64,000 nt of DNA from Bacteroidia bacterium (GCA_030428705.1 JAUIDI010000008.1:62001-126000), one strand, 5' to 3'. Numbered from the stretch's first letter, positions 1 through 10,673 are shown. The notes: generated from the letters alone by a model not told the origin. A program made the numbers and translations.

Positions 1-278
1 CATAGGCTGATGGGTTTTATAAACAACAGTTCCAAGGTGCCCAGTTTTTTCTCCTCCGAAAAACTTTTCATGGTAATGGCAGGTATCAAGAATAAAAATA
101 CCCAAGGAGCCAAAAGAAAAAAGTTTCCCAGATCGGCGAAACCATAGTCGAAGATGTTAAAAGAGCCCTTGAAGACCCATAGAAAGAGTCCGATCAATAC
201 CAAAAACAAGCCAATGACAAGATAACCGATAGGCGAGGTAAAAAACGACTGTATTTCTCTTTTAAAAATCGTAAGCAC
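1..278 (-). CDS. gldF: Gliding motility ABC transporter permease GldF (N-terminal part, runs off the left edge)
   Basis: Only the first ~92 codons are present; the gene continues beyond position 1. The reverse strand reads MLTIFKREIQSFFTSPIGYL, followed by a hydrophobic segment, a stretch containing FNIFDYGFADLGNFF, a second hydrophobic segment, and ITMKSFSEEKKLGTLELL. This is the characteristic start of GldF, an inner-membrane subunit of the GldAFG ABC transporter needed for gliding and type IX-linked functions in flavobacteria. The start is GTG at 278; no ATG fits. It follows the SAM hydrolase gene on the same strand with a ~94-base gap. Family assignment is firm, and the partial state is due only to the window edge. 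Confidence 0.9.
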   Translation of the reverse strand, partial: MLTIFKREIQSFFTSPIGYLVIGLFLVLIGLFLWVFKGSFNIFDYGFADLGNFFLLAPWVFLFLIPAITMKSFSEEKKLGTLELLFIKPISL

Positions 279-371
279 TAAAAGTATCTATGTTTTTTGC
301 TTCATCCCAAAAACTGCCCAAAACTAGCAATAATTTCTTTTGTAAAAGCCAACTTGGTGCTCCGCACACAT

Positions 372-1202
372 TTATTCAAAGTTAATGGTTACGGAGTCGC
401 GATAATCCAGTCCAAGTAGGGTAGAGGCCCCACCGACCGTATTAAGGTCACTTTTGTAAATGGCAAGTTCAATGTATTCCGCGGCATTGAACAAGGCCAT
501 CAAGTCTCCCGCACCCTTACGCTTTCCCTTTTCCACATTGAAATTGATAATATCGCTGTATTTATTGTATATCCGATTTATTTTGGTGGTACGGGCGTTC
601 AATTCAAAATTTCTTCCTTTCCGGTAGGCTTCGAAGAATTTTTTATGAATGTTGGTGACCACGTTGCCATAATTATCGATATAGATAACACTGCCGATTA
701 TTTTCTTTCCGTTGTCCGTTACCGTTGGGGAAAAACCCCTTAAATCTTTCAATTGGTCAAAACTTTTGCCCACTACATCTAGGGTGCCGCCACGGGCAAT
801 GTGACAAGCCACTTTTACAAAAACATCCAACACCGGGAACGATCCATTTTCAGGGTTTGGAATGTTGATCTGAACAACCTTCTCCGGCTTGATTTCGGAG
901 GTGATCAAACCGATTACCCCGTTGTTCGCACTTACGAAATAATGTCCGTCGACCAAAACGGCAATATGTTGGTTTTCAGGGGTCGGTTCTGAATCCACCC
1001 CGACAATGTGCACGGTTCCTACCGGAAAATTTTTGTAACTGTTTTCAAGAATGTAGGCACATTCCTGTATATTAAACGGACTTATGTTGTGCGAGATATC
1101 AACTATTTTGGCATCGGTCAGTTCTTTGTAGATGCTTCCCTTTAAGGCTCCCACAAAATGGTCTTTCAATCCAAAATCAGTAGTTAAAGTGATGATTGCC
1201 AT
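372..1202 (-). CDS. S-adenosyl-L-methionine hydrolase / DUF62 family (SAM hydroxide adenosyltransferase)
   Basis: A 276-residue cytoplasmic protein of the DUF62 (SAM_adeno_trans) family, which splits SAM into adenosine and methionine with water as nucleophile; a few relatives use chloride or fluoride. Visible family motifs are TTDFG at residues 7-11, DISHNI near 35, VDSEP at 69-73, FVSANNG at 89-95 and IDNYGNVVTNI at 175-185 (the C-terminal SAM-contacting loop). Length is normal for the family (~260-290). It is divergent from phoH, with a 131-base spacer, and lies upstream of gldF on the same strand. Hydrolase activity is inferred from the family; no halogenase-specific feature was recognised. 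Confidence 0.9.
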   Translation of the reverse strand: MAIITLTTDFGLKDHFVGALKGSIYKELTDAKIVDISHNISPFNIQECAYILENSYKNFPVGTVHIVGVDSEPTPENQHIAVLVDGHYFVSANNGVIGLITSEIKPEKVVQINIPNPENGSFPVLDVFVKVACHIARGGTLDVVGKSFDQLKDLRGFSPTVTDNGKKIIGSVIYIDNYGNVVTNIHKKFFEAYRKGRNFELNARTTKINRIYNKYSDIINFNVEKGKRKGAGDLMALFNAAEYIELAIYKSDLNTVGGASTLLGLDYRDSVTINFE

Positions 1203-1333
1203 ACAGCAATGTTGATATGTTTTTGATCCGGTAAGTTTATTTTTTGCCTAGATTTGTATAACAAAATTAGAACAAAAAAATAGCCCTCCGAAATTTATCT
1301 TTTTACGGGGCGATCATCAAATACAAGCACTTT

Positions 1334-2287
1334 TTGAACGAAATAATCTTAGAGCTAGCAGAAATCAGTCCGAGAGAGTTTTTTGGACAACAGAACCAGA
1401 ACATAGATCTTCTTAAAAAGTATTTTCCCAAACTCAAGATCGTGGCAAGGGGCAATAAGATCAAGGCCTACGGTGACGAGGAGCTTCTAGAGGAATTTGA
1501 AAGACGTTTTGATATGCTTTCGGCACATTTCGCCAAGTACAATAAGTTGGACGAGAATGTCATCGAAAGGGTATTGACCAGCAACGTTGCCTCTGATTAT
1601 GAATCTCCGGAAAACAGTGGTGAGACTTTGGTTCACGGGGTGAACGGAAAACTCATTAAGGCCCAGACCCTGAACCAAAGAAAATTGGTCGATGCGGCCA
1701 AAAAGAATGATATGGTCTTTGCCATTGGCCCGGCAGGAACGGGAAAAACGTATACCGGGGTCGCTTTGGCGGTCAAGGCTTTAAAAGAAAAGCAGGTAAA
1801 ACGGATCATTTTAACAAGGCCCGCAGTAGAAGCCGGTGAGAACCTGGGATTCCTGCCCGGCGACCTCAAGGAAAAACTTGATCCTTACATGCAGCCATTA
1901 TATGATGCACTTAGGGACATGATTCCAGGGGAAAAGCTCTCCCATTTGATAGAAAATGGTACCATACAGATAGCCCCCTTGGCCTTTATGCGGGGCCGTA
2001 CCCTAGACCATGCCTTTGTTATTTTGGACGAGGCACAGAATACCACGCACGCCCAAATGAAAATGTTCCTGACCAGAATGGGCAAGAGTGCCAAGTTCAT
2101 CGTTACCGGAGACCCGGGACAAATCGATTTGCCGAGAAGGGTTATTTCAGGTTTGAAGGAAGCCCTTTTGATCTTGAAGGATATCGAAGGCATCGAAATA
2201 ATCTACCTCGACGATAAAGACGTTATACGGCACAGATTGGTCAAAAAAGTCATCGATGCCTACAAGAATATCGAACATCAAAATTAG
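1334..2287 (+). CDS. phoH: PhoH family ATPase (PhoH-like protein)
   Basis: A 317-residue PhoH-like P-loop ATPase. The N-terminal ~100 residues contain a KH-like segment (KLKIVARGNKIKAYGDEE). The C-terminal ATPase core has Walker A GPAGTGKT at 132-139, the TRPAVEAGENLGFLPGD loop, Walker B FVILDEAQN at 228-236 and the VTGDPGQIDLP motif at 257-267. Proteins of this group are thought to act on RNA or ribosomes together with YbeY. The start used is TTG at 1334, giving a family-like N-terminus; no upstream ATG fits. purC follows 48 bases downstream on the same strand, so the two are probably co-transcribed. Confidence 0.93.
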   Translation: MNEIILELAEISPREFFGQQNQNIDLLKKYFPKLKIVARGNKIKAYGDEELLEEFERRFDMLSAHFAKYNKLDENVIERVLTSNVASDYESPENSGETLVHGVNGKLIKAQTLNQRKLVDAAKKNDMVFAIGPAGTGKTYTGVALAVKALKEKQVKRIILTRPAVEAGENLGFLPGDLKEKLDPYMQPLYDALRDMIPGEKLSHLIENGTIQIAPLAFMRGRTLDHAFVILDEAQNTTHAQMKMFLTRMGKSAKFIVTGDPGQIDLPRRVISGLKEALLILKDIEGIEIIYLDDKDVIRHRLVKKVIDAYKNIEHQN

Positions 2288-2335
2288 GAAATCGGTGAGC
2301 AGGATTTGTTCCCGCTAATACCTGAAACATAGAAA

Positions 2336-3295
2336 ATGAATACGATTACCGATACCAATTTTAGTTTCCCCGGACAGCAAAGTGTATACAAGGGCAAAGT
2401 CCGTGAGGTGTATACCCTGAAAGACGGTCTTTTGATTATGGTCGCGACCGATCGTCTATCGGCTTTTGATGTCGTGATGCCCAAAGGTATACCTTATAAA
2501 GGACAGATTTTGAACCAGATTGCCACCAAAATGATGGAGGCTACCAAAGATACTGTGCCCAATTGGTTGATGGCTACTCCCGACCCCAATGTTGCTATCG
2601 GTTCTGCCTGTGAGCCCTTTAAGGTCGAAATGGTGATTCGAGGATATCTATCTGGTCATGCGGCACGCGAATATAAGGCAGGGAAGCGGATGCTCTGCGG
2701 AGTTGCCATGCCCGAAGGGATGCGGGAAAACGATAAATTTCCCGAACCGATAATCACCCCGGCTACCAAAGCGGAAAAAGGCAATCACGACGAAGATATC
2801 TCAAAAGGGGATATTTTAAAACGGGGAATTGTTTCAAATGAAGATTACGAAGTGCTCGAAGACTATACAAAGGCACTTTTCAAAAGGGGAAGTGAAATTG
2901 CCTCGCAACGCGGGTTGATCTTGGTAGATACCAAATATGAATTTGGGAAGACCAAAGATGGTGAAATAGTGCTGATCGATGAAATACATACGCCCGATTC
3001 CTCGCGATATTTTTACGCCGAAGGATATGAAGAAAGACAAAGTAGAGGGGAGGCACAACGACAACTTTCAAAGGAATTTGTCCGTCAATGGCTCATAAGC
3101 AATGGCTTTCAAGGTCTTGAAGGGCAGGCGGTACCGGAAATGTCGGACGAATACATCGAGACCGTTTCAGATCGCTATATCGAACTCTATGAGAACATTA
3201 CGGGAGAACCTTTTGTCAAGGCCGATATCTCGAACATTGAGGAACGGATCGAAAGTAACGTGCTGGATTCTTTAAAGGCTTTTCAAAAGGCTTAA
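2336..3295 (+). CDS. purC: Phosphoribosylaminoimidazole-succinocarboxamide synthase (SAICAR synthase)
   Basis: A 319-residue cytoplasmic enzyme that joins CAIR to aspartate with ATP, the eighth step of IMP synthesis in bacteria. Family motifs are GKVREVY at 20-26, ATDRLSAFD at 37-45 (nucleotide and substrate loop), [10 protein letters not shown] at 98-107, [11 protein letters not shown] at 194-204 and [11 protein letters not shown] at 215-225. It is of the longer (~300-residue) class seen in Bacteroidota and yeast rather than the ~240-residue E. coli form. It starts at ATG 2336 just after phoH and converges with the esterase gene at 3,339, with only 43 bases between. Confidence 0.95.
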   Translation: MNTITDTNFSFPGQQSVYKGKVREVYTLKDGLLIMVATDRLSAFDVVMPKGIPYKGQILNQIATKMMEATKDTVPNWLMATPDPNVAIGSACEPFKVEMVIRGYLSGHAAREYKAGKRMLCGVAMPEGMRENDKFPEPIITPATKAEKGNHDEDISKGDILKRGIVSNEDYEVLEDYTKALFKRGSEIASQRGLILVDTKYEFGKTKDGEIVLIDEIHTPDSSRYFYAEGYEERQSRGEAQRQLSKEFVRQWLISNGFQGLEGQAVPEMSDEYIETVSDRYIELYENITGEPFVKADISNIEERIESNVLDSLKAFQKA

Positions 3296-3338
3296 ATTTT
3301 TTGCCAGATGTTAATTGAGACCTGTATGTAGTTCAATT

Positions 3339-4238
3339 TTATTCCAAATACGATGATAAAAAGGTCAGAACCTTTTTTCGAATATCGTCTACATCGAACA
3401 TCGGTCCAAAATGTGGGGCATCCTTTACAATGATTACTTCGTTTTCAACATTATTTACGGTCAACCATGCGCCCAAAAGTTGTGAGTGCCTAGGGGAAAC
3501 CAAATCGTCCTTTTCACCATGAACAATTAAAAACGGAGGATCGTTTTTATCAACATAGGTGACGGGACTGGCCTTTTCGGCCAAGTCTGGCCGTTCCAAT
3601 GGTGCCGCACCTATTAAAAGTCCTTCTGGGGATTTGGCGTCATTGGCACCGGGAAACAAGATCAGTTCGGCCGGGCCATAGAAATCAACAACCGCTTTAA
3701 ATTCAAAGGACCTATTTGAATTGGGCATGAAGAAATCTTCAACATTGTCATTTTTCGATAATCCCATCATGGAGGCCAAATGCCCACCTGCTGAAAATCC
3801 CATAACAGCAATTCGTTCGGTATCAAAACCATATTTTTCGGCATTATCTATCAAAAAGGACGTGGCTCGATTGCAATCTTGAATTTGTGCAGGAAATACG
3901 GCTTGAGTACTAAATTGATAGTCAATGGAGGCAAGGGCGTATCCTTTTTTCACAATTTCCGATACGGTGTTCTTCATATAGCCCATATCGGCATATTTGT
4001 CGTTGCTCAACCAGCCACCACCGTGGACGAATACCACCAAAGGAACCTTGTCTGTAGCGTTTGGTGGCAGGTAGATGTCCAACAGGTGTTTTTGGATGGT
4101 GTCGTTGTTGTAATTTAGATTACTATGTAACACCGTTCCTTCGGGGAAAATATTCATTACTCTATTACTTTGAGCGGTCGCGAAAGTATAAATAGTAATG
4201 CTTGCCAAAATGTTTAATAATGTCTGTGTTATTTTCAT
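3339..4238 (-). CDS. Secreted alpha/beta hydrolase (BD-FAE / HSL-like esterase)
   Basis: A 299-residue protein with an SPI signal peptide (residues ~1-22, ending TFATAQ). It has the alpha/beta-hydrolase signatures of the BD-FAE/esterase-lipase group: oxyanion loop HGGGW at 72-76, nucleophile elbow GFSAGG with Ser149, acid Asp in GEKDD (244-245) and His276 in APHFG. It probably cleaves short-chain or carbohydrate-linked esters in the periplasm or outside the cell. It is the last gene of a minus-strand run of exported hydrolases; 10 bases separate it from the type B carboxylesterase upstream. Substrate is not decided by sequence. Confidence 0.85.
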   Translation of the reverse strand: MKITQTLLNILASITIYTFATAQSNRVMNIFPEGTVLHSNLNYNNDTIQKHLLDIYLPPNATDKVPLVVFVHGGGWLSNDKYADMGYMKNTVSEIVKKGYALASIDYQFSTQAVFPAQIQDCNRATSFLIDNAEKYGFDTERIAVMGFSAGGHLASMMGLSKNDNVEDFFMPNSNRSFEFKAVVDFYGPAELILFPGANDAKSPEGLLIGAAPLERPDLAEKASPVTYVDKNDPPFLIVHGEKDDLVSPRHSQLLGAWLTVNNVENEVIIVKDAPHFGPMFDVDDIRKKVLTFLSSYLE

Positions 4239-4248
4239 TTATCTTCAT

Positions 4249-5847
4249 TTATTCGTTTCGATCAATTAAATTCTTTACCAAGAAATCGAGCTGTAAAGAG
4301 TCGCCTACAACTGCACTTTTTGTTTGGTCATTAAATATTATTAGTTCTTTAGAAGATTGTAGATATTTTGGCCATTCAGGAAGGCTCTTTCCGTTGGGAT
4401 TGCCCGTCTTGGCAAAATTAGCCCAGTAGGAAGACATCATGTCTGCGAGTTTAAAATCTAGTTCTTCAAAAGGACGGTCTACAAAATCCAGATTGTTAAG
4501 GGCATAGGGTACTTCAGCCGTATGGAAAGCACCAAAATCCACTTGTTCACCGTCTGGCAGATCATGAGCAAAGCGATAAACAAAAACGTTTTCACCACGA
4601 TTACTAAGAATATTGGCTAGCGTGTAGTTCTGTGCGCCAAAAACCAAATCGCGTTGTAATTCACTTTGAGATTTCATTGCAATGGTATCAGTCGTTGCAG
4701 GATAATATTTCAATAATTGTATGGCCGATTTGCCCCATTGTTCTTGAATATCGTTTTTGTAGTCTTCCGAACTTTGAAAGCCGCCCATTACGATACCATC
4801 ATCTTGGTTCCACCCGGTTAATAAACTAATCGTATTTTGTTTCCCGTCCCGGTATATTTTGTGAACGGACTCCAGTATCACATAGCCATCTGCGATAGGA
4901 TGGCCCCGAAACCGAACTTTATTAAATAAATCAAGTGCAGACAGGTCCCTGAGTTCATTCACGGAAACAGCTCCCAATTCGTTGCTCACACGTAATCCCT
5001 CTTTTTCTGCTGTTTCCAAACTGCTCAAACTCAAGCCACCAGCTCCCGGGGACCTCGGTAGAATTCCCGCACCACTTTGAGCAATAGCCTTGTCAAATAA
5101 GCCATGCGCCAAGGGTGAAGCTACTAAAAATGCAACACTGGCAGCACCTGCTGATTGACCTGCAATGGTCACATTGTTGGGGTCGCCGCCAAACCTTTCA
5201 ATATTGTTCCGAACCCATTTAAGGGCAGCAATTTGATCCAAAAGACCGTAATTGCCCGATGTTTTATGGTTAGATTCTTGGGTCAATTCAGGATGCGCCA
5301 AAAATCCAAAAATACCCAAACGGTAATTGATGTTGATGAAAACGACGCCTTTACGGGCCATTGCCGTGCCGTCATAAATGGGAACGGAACCGCTGCCCGA
5401 TGAAAATCCACCACCGTGGATCCAAACGAGTACAGGGAAGTTTTCATCAACTTTTTTTGCCGGTGTCCAGACATTGAGATAGAGGGCATCTTCTTCTATG
5501 GGGTCCTTGGGAATCAAAAATTCTTCGGACCACATATAGAAAGGTTCCGGGTTAGGCTGAACGGGACTCGCCGCAAAAACATCGCATTTTCTTATGCCTT
5601 CCCAGGGTACTACCGGAGCCGGTGGCTTCCATCGTAAGCTTCCTACGGGGGGTGCGGCATAAGGTATTCCCTTGAATACCAAGACCGAAGCGTCATCAGT
5701 TTGTACTCCTGAAATTAGTCCCCCATCTACTTTTAATTCTACTGACGTAAAAACCTTGGAGGTAGCTTCATCTTTTTTGCCATCTATTTTGCAAGAGACC
5801 AACACCAAAGATACTGCGAGTAAACAATGGATCGATTTGACCATCAT
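4249..5847 (-). CDS. Type B carboxylesterase lipoprotein
   Basis: A 532-residue carboxylesterase type B (COesterase family). The N-terminus is an SPII signal with lipobox LVSC and lipidated Cys19, so it is a lipoprotein. Catalytic features are HGGGF (144-148, oxyanion hole), GQSAG with nucleophile Ser232, and His442 in the GAFHTAEVPY segment; the acid is probably one of the residues in NQDDG near 347-351. Members hydrolyse carboxylic esters of broad type. It lies three bases downstream of the E-set esterase gene at 5851 and 10 bases upstream of another esterase, so the set is most likely one transcript. Confidence 0.9.
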   Translation of the reverse strand: MMVKSIHCLLAVSLVLVSCKIDGKKDEATSKVFTSVELKVDGGLISGVQTDDASVLVFKGIPYAAPPVGSLRWKPPAPVVPWEGIRKCDVFAASPVQPNPEPFYMWSEEFLIPKDPIEEDALYLNVWTPAKKVDENFPVLVWIHGGGFSSGSGSVPIYDGTAMARKGVVFININYRLGIFGFLAHPELTQESNHKTSGNYGLLDQIAALKWVRNNIERFGGDPNNVTIAGQSAGAASVAFLVASPLAHGLFDKAIAQSGAGILPRSPGAGGLSLSSLETAEKEGLRVSNELGAVSVNELRDLSALDLFNKVRFRGHPIADGYVILESVHKIYRDGKQNTISLLTGWNQDDGIVMGGFQSSEDYKNDIQEQWGKSAIQLLKYYPATTDTIAMKSQSELQRDLVFGAQNYTLANILSNRGENVFVYRFAHDLPDGEQVDFGAFHTAEVPYALNNLDFVDRPFEELDFKLADMMSSYWANFAKTGNPNGKSLPEWPKYLQSSKELIIFNDQTKSAVVGDSLQLDFLVKNLIDRNE

Positions 5848-5850
5848 TCC

Positions 5851-7035
5851 CTATTTAAAAAGCATCGGCGCAAACTCAGAAAGATATATCCGCCAATTGG
5901 TCCAAGTATGCCCGCCTGGACTTTCTCGGTAGACATATTTGAAATCATGCTTGTCCAATTCCTCGCGCATGGTCACCACACTTTCGTACAAGAAATCATC
6001 CTTTCCACAGGCAATCCAGTATAATTGGGGATTGGCTTCCTTTAATGCCAAAATTTGCTGTGCTCGTTTAGAATGGTCGACTTCAATACCGAATCGGCTT
6101 AAATCGGCAAACCCCATACTCATCACACCGATATAATCGAACAAGCCCGGATTTTCAAAGGAGGTATTCATGGTCTGGAGTCCGCCCATGCTCAATCCGG
6201 TAAGGGCACGGTTTTCCTTATTGTCCTTAACCCTGAAATTTGTCTCAATATAGGGTATGACATCGTTTACAAGACTTTTTTCGAACAACATACTGGCCAT
6301 ACCCCTGGCTGATTGATCTACATTCGGCAGTTCTGGGGTTATCGTCAATGCCGAAGCTTGGGTAGGATTTCCGTTGGTCATTACCACGATCATCGGTTTG
6401 GCTTTTCCGCTGTTGATAAGATTGTCCAAAATAGTAGGTGCCACGCCCAAGGTCGGCCATGCATCTTCATCACCTCCGCCGCCGTGAAGCAAATACAGCA
6501 CTGGATACTTTTCAGAGGAAGAACTGTATCCTGGTGGGGTGTATACGAACATTCGGCGTGTCAAATTTAGGGTGGGCGAATCGTACCATATTTGATGCAC
6601 ACTGCCTTTTGGTCCGGTTTTGGCCCAATAAAGGTCTGACCCTTCTCCCGGCACGTACAACAGACTTTCAGTCCTAAAAATACCGTCACGGGCCACTTTT
6701 AAATTTGAGGGATCCAAGGTATTCACACCATCTACCATAAAGGTATAGCCGTATAATTCCGGTTCCATGGGGCCGACCTTGGCCGACCAAACCCCTTTAT
6801 CATTTTTGGTCAGATCAACCATTTGTCGTGTCATGCCTTGGTCGCCATTGGGCACCATGGGCATCCAATTGCCGGAAAGGCTCACCTCTTTGGCCTCGGG
6901 CGCCTTGATTCTAAATATTACGGAGTTGTCATCTTCAAGTTCAGGGGAGACCAGACGCTCGGTTTGTCCTACTTCCTGGGCGATTCCTGAAAGGGTTAAA
7001 ATAAAAATGAATAAAAAGGAGATTAATTTTTTCAT
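5851..7035 (-). CDS. Secreted esterase with N-terminal E-set (CBM48-like) domain, XynZ/EstD type
   Basis: A 394-residue exported esterase. The open frame extends to 7080, but ATG at 7035 opens a clean signal peptide (KKLISFLFIFILTLSGIAQ), so that start is preferred. Residues ~25-125 form an immunoglobulin-like E-set/CBM48-type domain (IKAPEAKEVSLSGNW). The remainder is a putative-esterase alpha/beta hydrolase with LLHGGGGDE, nucleophile GLSMGG (Ser282 from this start), Asp in GKDD and His376 in GGHTW. Relatives include feruloyl or acetyl-xylan esterases that trim plant or algal polysaccharides. It is paralogous to the next gene (7109-8284). Confidence 0.87.
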   Translation of the reverse strand: MKKLISFLFIFILTLSGIAQEVGQTERLVSPELEDDNSVIFRIKAPEAKEVSLSGNWMPMVPNGDQGMTRQMVDLTKNDKGVWSAKVGPMEPELYGYTFMVDGVNTLDPSNLKVARDGIFRTESLLYVPGEGSDLYWAKTGPKGSVHQIWYDSPTLNLTRRMFVYTPPGYSSSSEKYPVLYLLHGGGGDEDAWPTLGVAPTILDNLINSGKAKPMIVVMTNGNPTQASALTITPELPNVDQSARGMASMLFEKSLVNDVIPYIETNFRVKDNKENRALTGLSMGGLQTMNTSFENPGLFDYIGVMSMGFADLSRFGIEVDHSKRAQQILALKEANPQLYWIACGKDDFLYESVVTMREELDKHDFKYVYRESPGGHTWTNWRIYLSEFAPMLFK

Positions 7036-7108
7036 TATTATTTGATCTAACTTTTCCAATTTTGTCACTAATGATTTCATGGTGTTCTCGATTTAGTTTT
7101 ATGGTCGT

Positions 7109-8299
<1,191 letters not shown>

Positions 8300-8764
8300 T
8301 TAGTGGTTGTATTGTTCATCCGATACCGGTTCCATCCATTCGACAATTCCTTTTTCGGTATTGGGAATGATATAGATGTGCGACATTCCTTCGTTTTTGG
8401 AAGCCCCATGCCAATGCCTGATGTTCGGCGGACATTTTACCACATCGCCCTTTCTTATAGTTTCTTTGGCTTGCCCTTCTATTTGATGGTACCCGACTCC
8501 ATCGATGACAATTAAAATCTGTCCCGAAGGATGGGTATGCCAATTACTTCTTGCCCCAGATTCAAAATAGACGTTTCCGGCAAGGGTGGTGTAAACGGAA
8601 TCTACCTGTACCAAACCATACGGGTAGGCATTTCCGGTGAAAAATTGAGAGGGGCCTTTTTCGCCCATTGGGAAGATGCCATCGTTCATTTTTGCTTTTT
8701 CTTGCCCTTTACAAGGCCCAATAACGACGATCAGGATGCCTAGTGTTACCAGTAATCTTTTCAT
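8300..8764 (-). CDS. Exported single-domain cupin protein
   Basis: A 154-residue protein with an N-terminal signal (MKRLLVTLGILIVVIGPCKG). A Cys at 18 lies in a possible but imperfect lipobox. The cupin core carries both metal-binding motifs: WHTHPSGQ (His76, His78) and PPNIRHWHG (His117, His119). This resembles the YhhW/RemF-like or carboxymuconolactone-associated small cupins found beside ester and sugar hydrolases. The chemical role is unknown. It sits between the acetyltransferase and the E-set esterases, suggesting it acts on a product of the same pathway. Confidence 0.8.
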   Translation of the reverse strand: MKRLLVTLGILIVVIGPCKGQEKAKMNDGIFPMGEKGPSQFFTGNAYPYGLVQVDSVYTTLAGNVYFESGARSNWHTHPSGQILIVIDGVGYHQIEGQAKETIRKGDVVKCPPNIRHWHGASKNEGMSHIYIIPNTEKGIVEWMEPVSDEQYNH

Positions 8765-8781
8765 TCACGACTGTTTAAATT

Positions 8782-9345
8782 CTAATTCAATTGTTTTATC
8801 ACTTTTGCCGGTACTCCCGCCACAACGGTATTTGCAGGAACATCTTTATTTACAACCGCCCCGGCGGCCACTACGGAATTTTTACCCACGGAAACCCCGG
8901 ACAAAATGGTCGCTGCGGCGCCGATCCAAACATTTTCTTCGATTACCACCTTGCCCGGAACCATGGTCTTCCTTTGTTCGGGCTCTACAGGGTGATTCTC
9001 AGAGGTAATGTTCACCCTGGGCCCTATCATCACATTGTCATTTATTTCAATACCCCCTAAATCCAAAAAACTACAGGCATGGTTGATAAACACGTTTTTC
9101 CCTAAGGAAATGTTTTTGCCGATATTGGTGTAAAATGGGGTAAAGATTACTGTGGAACCATGAACGGGAGCACCTATGATCTTTTCAAGGTATTTACGTG
9201 CTTTATTCACCGTGTCCGCTTCGTTCATTTTGTTCAACAGTGCCTTGGTCGTGTTTACGGCCAATCTAATATTGGCGTAATCAGGGTCGTCCATGGGTAT
9301 GGTTTCACCCGATTTCAAGCGTTCAAAAATGTCAATTTCGGCCAC
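8782..9345 (-). CDS. Sugar O-acetyltransferase-like protein (left-handed beta-helix, hexapeptide repeats)
   Basis: A LbH/hexapeptide acetyltransferase of the maltose or galactoside O-acetyltransferase type, using acetyl-CoA. The N-terminal helical cap carries [13 protein letters not shown]. The beta-helix shows repeated hexapeptides ([39 protein letters not shown]), with His in ENHPV as probable catalytic base, and ends in [19 protein letters not shown]. The frame is open to a TTG at 9372, but GTG at 9345 gives a start ([13 protein letters not shown]) like that of relatives, so 9345 is used with moderate confidence. It is the first gene of the minus-strand esterase cluster and is divergent from an AraC regulator. 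Confidence 0.82.
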   Translation of the reverse strand: MAEIDIFERLKSGETIPMDDPDYANIRLAVNTTKALLNKMNEADTVNKARKYLEKIIGAPVHGSTVIFTPFYTNIGKNISLGKNVFINHACSFLDLGGIEINDNVMIGPRVNITSENHPVEPEQRKTMVPGKVVIEENVWIGAAATILSGVSVGKNSVVAAGAVVNKDVPANTVVAGVPAKVIKQLN

Positions 9346-9472
9346 CCTAAATAGTCTTGTAATTTCAAACAAGATAGTGGTTTAGGGTACAACAATTATT
9401 ACACTATGTACATATATAATGTCAAATATTACGTATTTTGGAAGTTATAGACCGTATTGAAGACAATTAAGA

Positions 9473-10291
9473 ATGGGCGAGCTTCAAATTAGACTTTTTG
9501 AAATATCGCGGATAAACCAATTGCCCGAGGGTTTTAACGAATATTACCATACCCATTTGCTTTGCCATCAGGGTACTATTTCTTTTTCTTTCAACGATAA
9601 AAAAATGAACTGTAAAGGCAGGGAATTTGTTTTTTGGTTTGCGGAAAGTCGATTGAAGGATTTGATATGCTCCAATAACTTTAGGGCAACCGTTTTGTTG
9701 GTAGACAGTAATTTTTTAAATGAGAACATTCCCAATCAAAGTTGGAGCATTGATGCTATTTTACACTCCAGACGGTATCCTATCAAACGATTGAACGATA
9801 AGGATGACAGGCAAAGGGTCTTATCAAATTTTCGATTGCTATATGATAAATTTCGGGACAAAGAGCATCGGTTTTATGAAGAAGCCTTGAAACTGCAAAC
9901 GCGATTGTTTGTCCTTGAAATGTGGCACACTTTTGCGAACGAATATGAACGAAGAAAACGCAGTTTGCAAAGTGGAACGTTATATGAACGGTTCACGCAA
10001 TTGGTACATGAACATTGTCTGAAGAAAAGGGAAGTGCAGTATTATGCCAATCGACTTAATATTACGGCCAAACATTTATGTTATATCTGTAAGCAGAACT
10101 CTGGTGTCACCGCCTCGGTATGGATTCAACGTTATACTAGGGAACGCATTATACTTTTATTGGAAAATAGTGATTTGAATATTGCGGAAATTGCAGATGA
10201 AATGGAATTTTCAAGTCGTTCATTTTTCACGCGTTATGTAAAGAAAGTTTTAGGGGTTGCACCCAGTGAGTATAGAAATCGGTTGCGTTGA
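9473..10291 (+). CDS. AraC-family transcriptional regulator
   Basis: A 272-residue regulator. The N-terminal ~150 residues form a variable, cupin-like sensing domain (HTHLLCHQGTISFSFND). The C-terminal ~100 residues are the double HTH of AraC, with ITAKHLCYICKQNSGVTASV (first HTH) and NIAEIADEMEFSSRSFFTRY (second HTH), ending GVAPSEYRNRL. It is divergent from the acetyltransferase/cupin/esterase cluster across a ~100-base spacer, the usual layout for a local activator of that cluster. The ligand is not predictable. It is the last intact chromosomal gene before the integrated element. Confidence 0.88.
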   Translation: MGELQIRLFEISRINQLPEGFNEYYHTHLLCHQGTISFSFNDKKMNCKGREFVFWFAESRLKDLICSNNFRATVLLVDSNFLNENIPNQSWSIDAILHSRRYPIKRLNDKDDRQRVLSNFRLLYDKFRDKEHRFYEEALKLQTRLFVLEMWHTFANEYERRKRSLQSGTLYERFTQLVHEHCLKKREVQYYANRLNITAKHLCYICKQNSGVTASVWIQRYTRERIILLLENSDLNIAEIADEMEFSSRSFFTRYVKKVLGVAPSEYRNRLR

Positions 10292-10621
10292 AACCGCGAT
10301 ATGACATCATTGAACCTATATACGATTAGAATCTCCAAGTGCATACTTAAAGCTCCAAAAATGGCCGTTTTAAACCACGGTTTCTTTTAAACCAATTTTC
10401 GTTTGCCAAAGTATCGTATACTTGGTCTTTTTTATTGATTTCTAAATTGACCATTTTATTGTACGATGTTCTTGAAGAAATACAAACACCGCTCGCATAA
10501 AAGGTAATCGAATAGCCCCTTTTGTATATCTAAAGTGACACTTTAAGTAGTACGGTTTTTAAGGTTTTTTGAAAAGGTCAACGAAAAAAGGCTTTGACAC
10601 CCATAATCATTGACCTTTTAG
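10292..10621. other. Non-coding gap between the AraC regulator and the element end
   Basis: This 330-base AT-rich stretch has no convincing gene. A 35-codon reading frame on the minus strand (10454-10347, starting MVNLEINKKDQVYDTLANEN) exists but has no recognised relative and may be a decayed remnant or chance. The right end abuts the tRNA fragment at 10,622. This is probably original chromosomal DNA downstream of the tRNA gene. Confidence 0.5.
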
Positions 10622-10673
10622 TGGTAGCGAGAGGGAGACTTGAACTCCCGACCTCAGGGTTATGAATCCTGAG
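10622..10673 (-). other. 3' fragment of a CAT-anticodon tRNA gene (probable att site)
   Basis: Read on the minus strand, the stretch contains an anticodon arm with loop TTCATAA (anticodon CAT, so Met or Ile2), a variable region, a T arm (GGGAG stem, loop TTCAAGT, CTCCC), the 3' acceptor strand TCTCGCT, discriminator A and encoded CCA ending at 10,622. The D arm and 5' acceptor strand are absent; sequence to the right is unrelated. One anticodon-stem pair is A-C. A 3' tRNA fragment immediately beside a tyrosine integrase is the usual left scar of an element inserted in a tRNA 3' end, with the intact tRNA re-formed at the other end outside this window. Confidence 0.82.

Noticed and set aside
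10347-10454. 35-residue ORF on the minus strand
   Set aside because: No family, no ribosome-binding context recognised, and lies in AT-rich non-coding DNA; recorded only in the gap entry.
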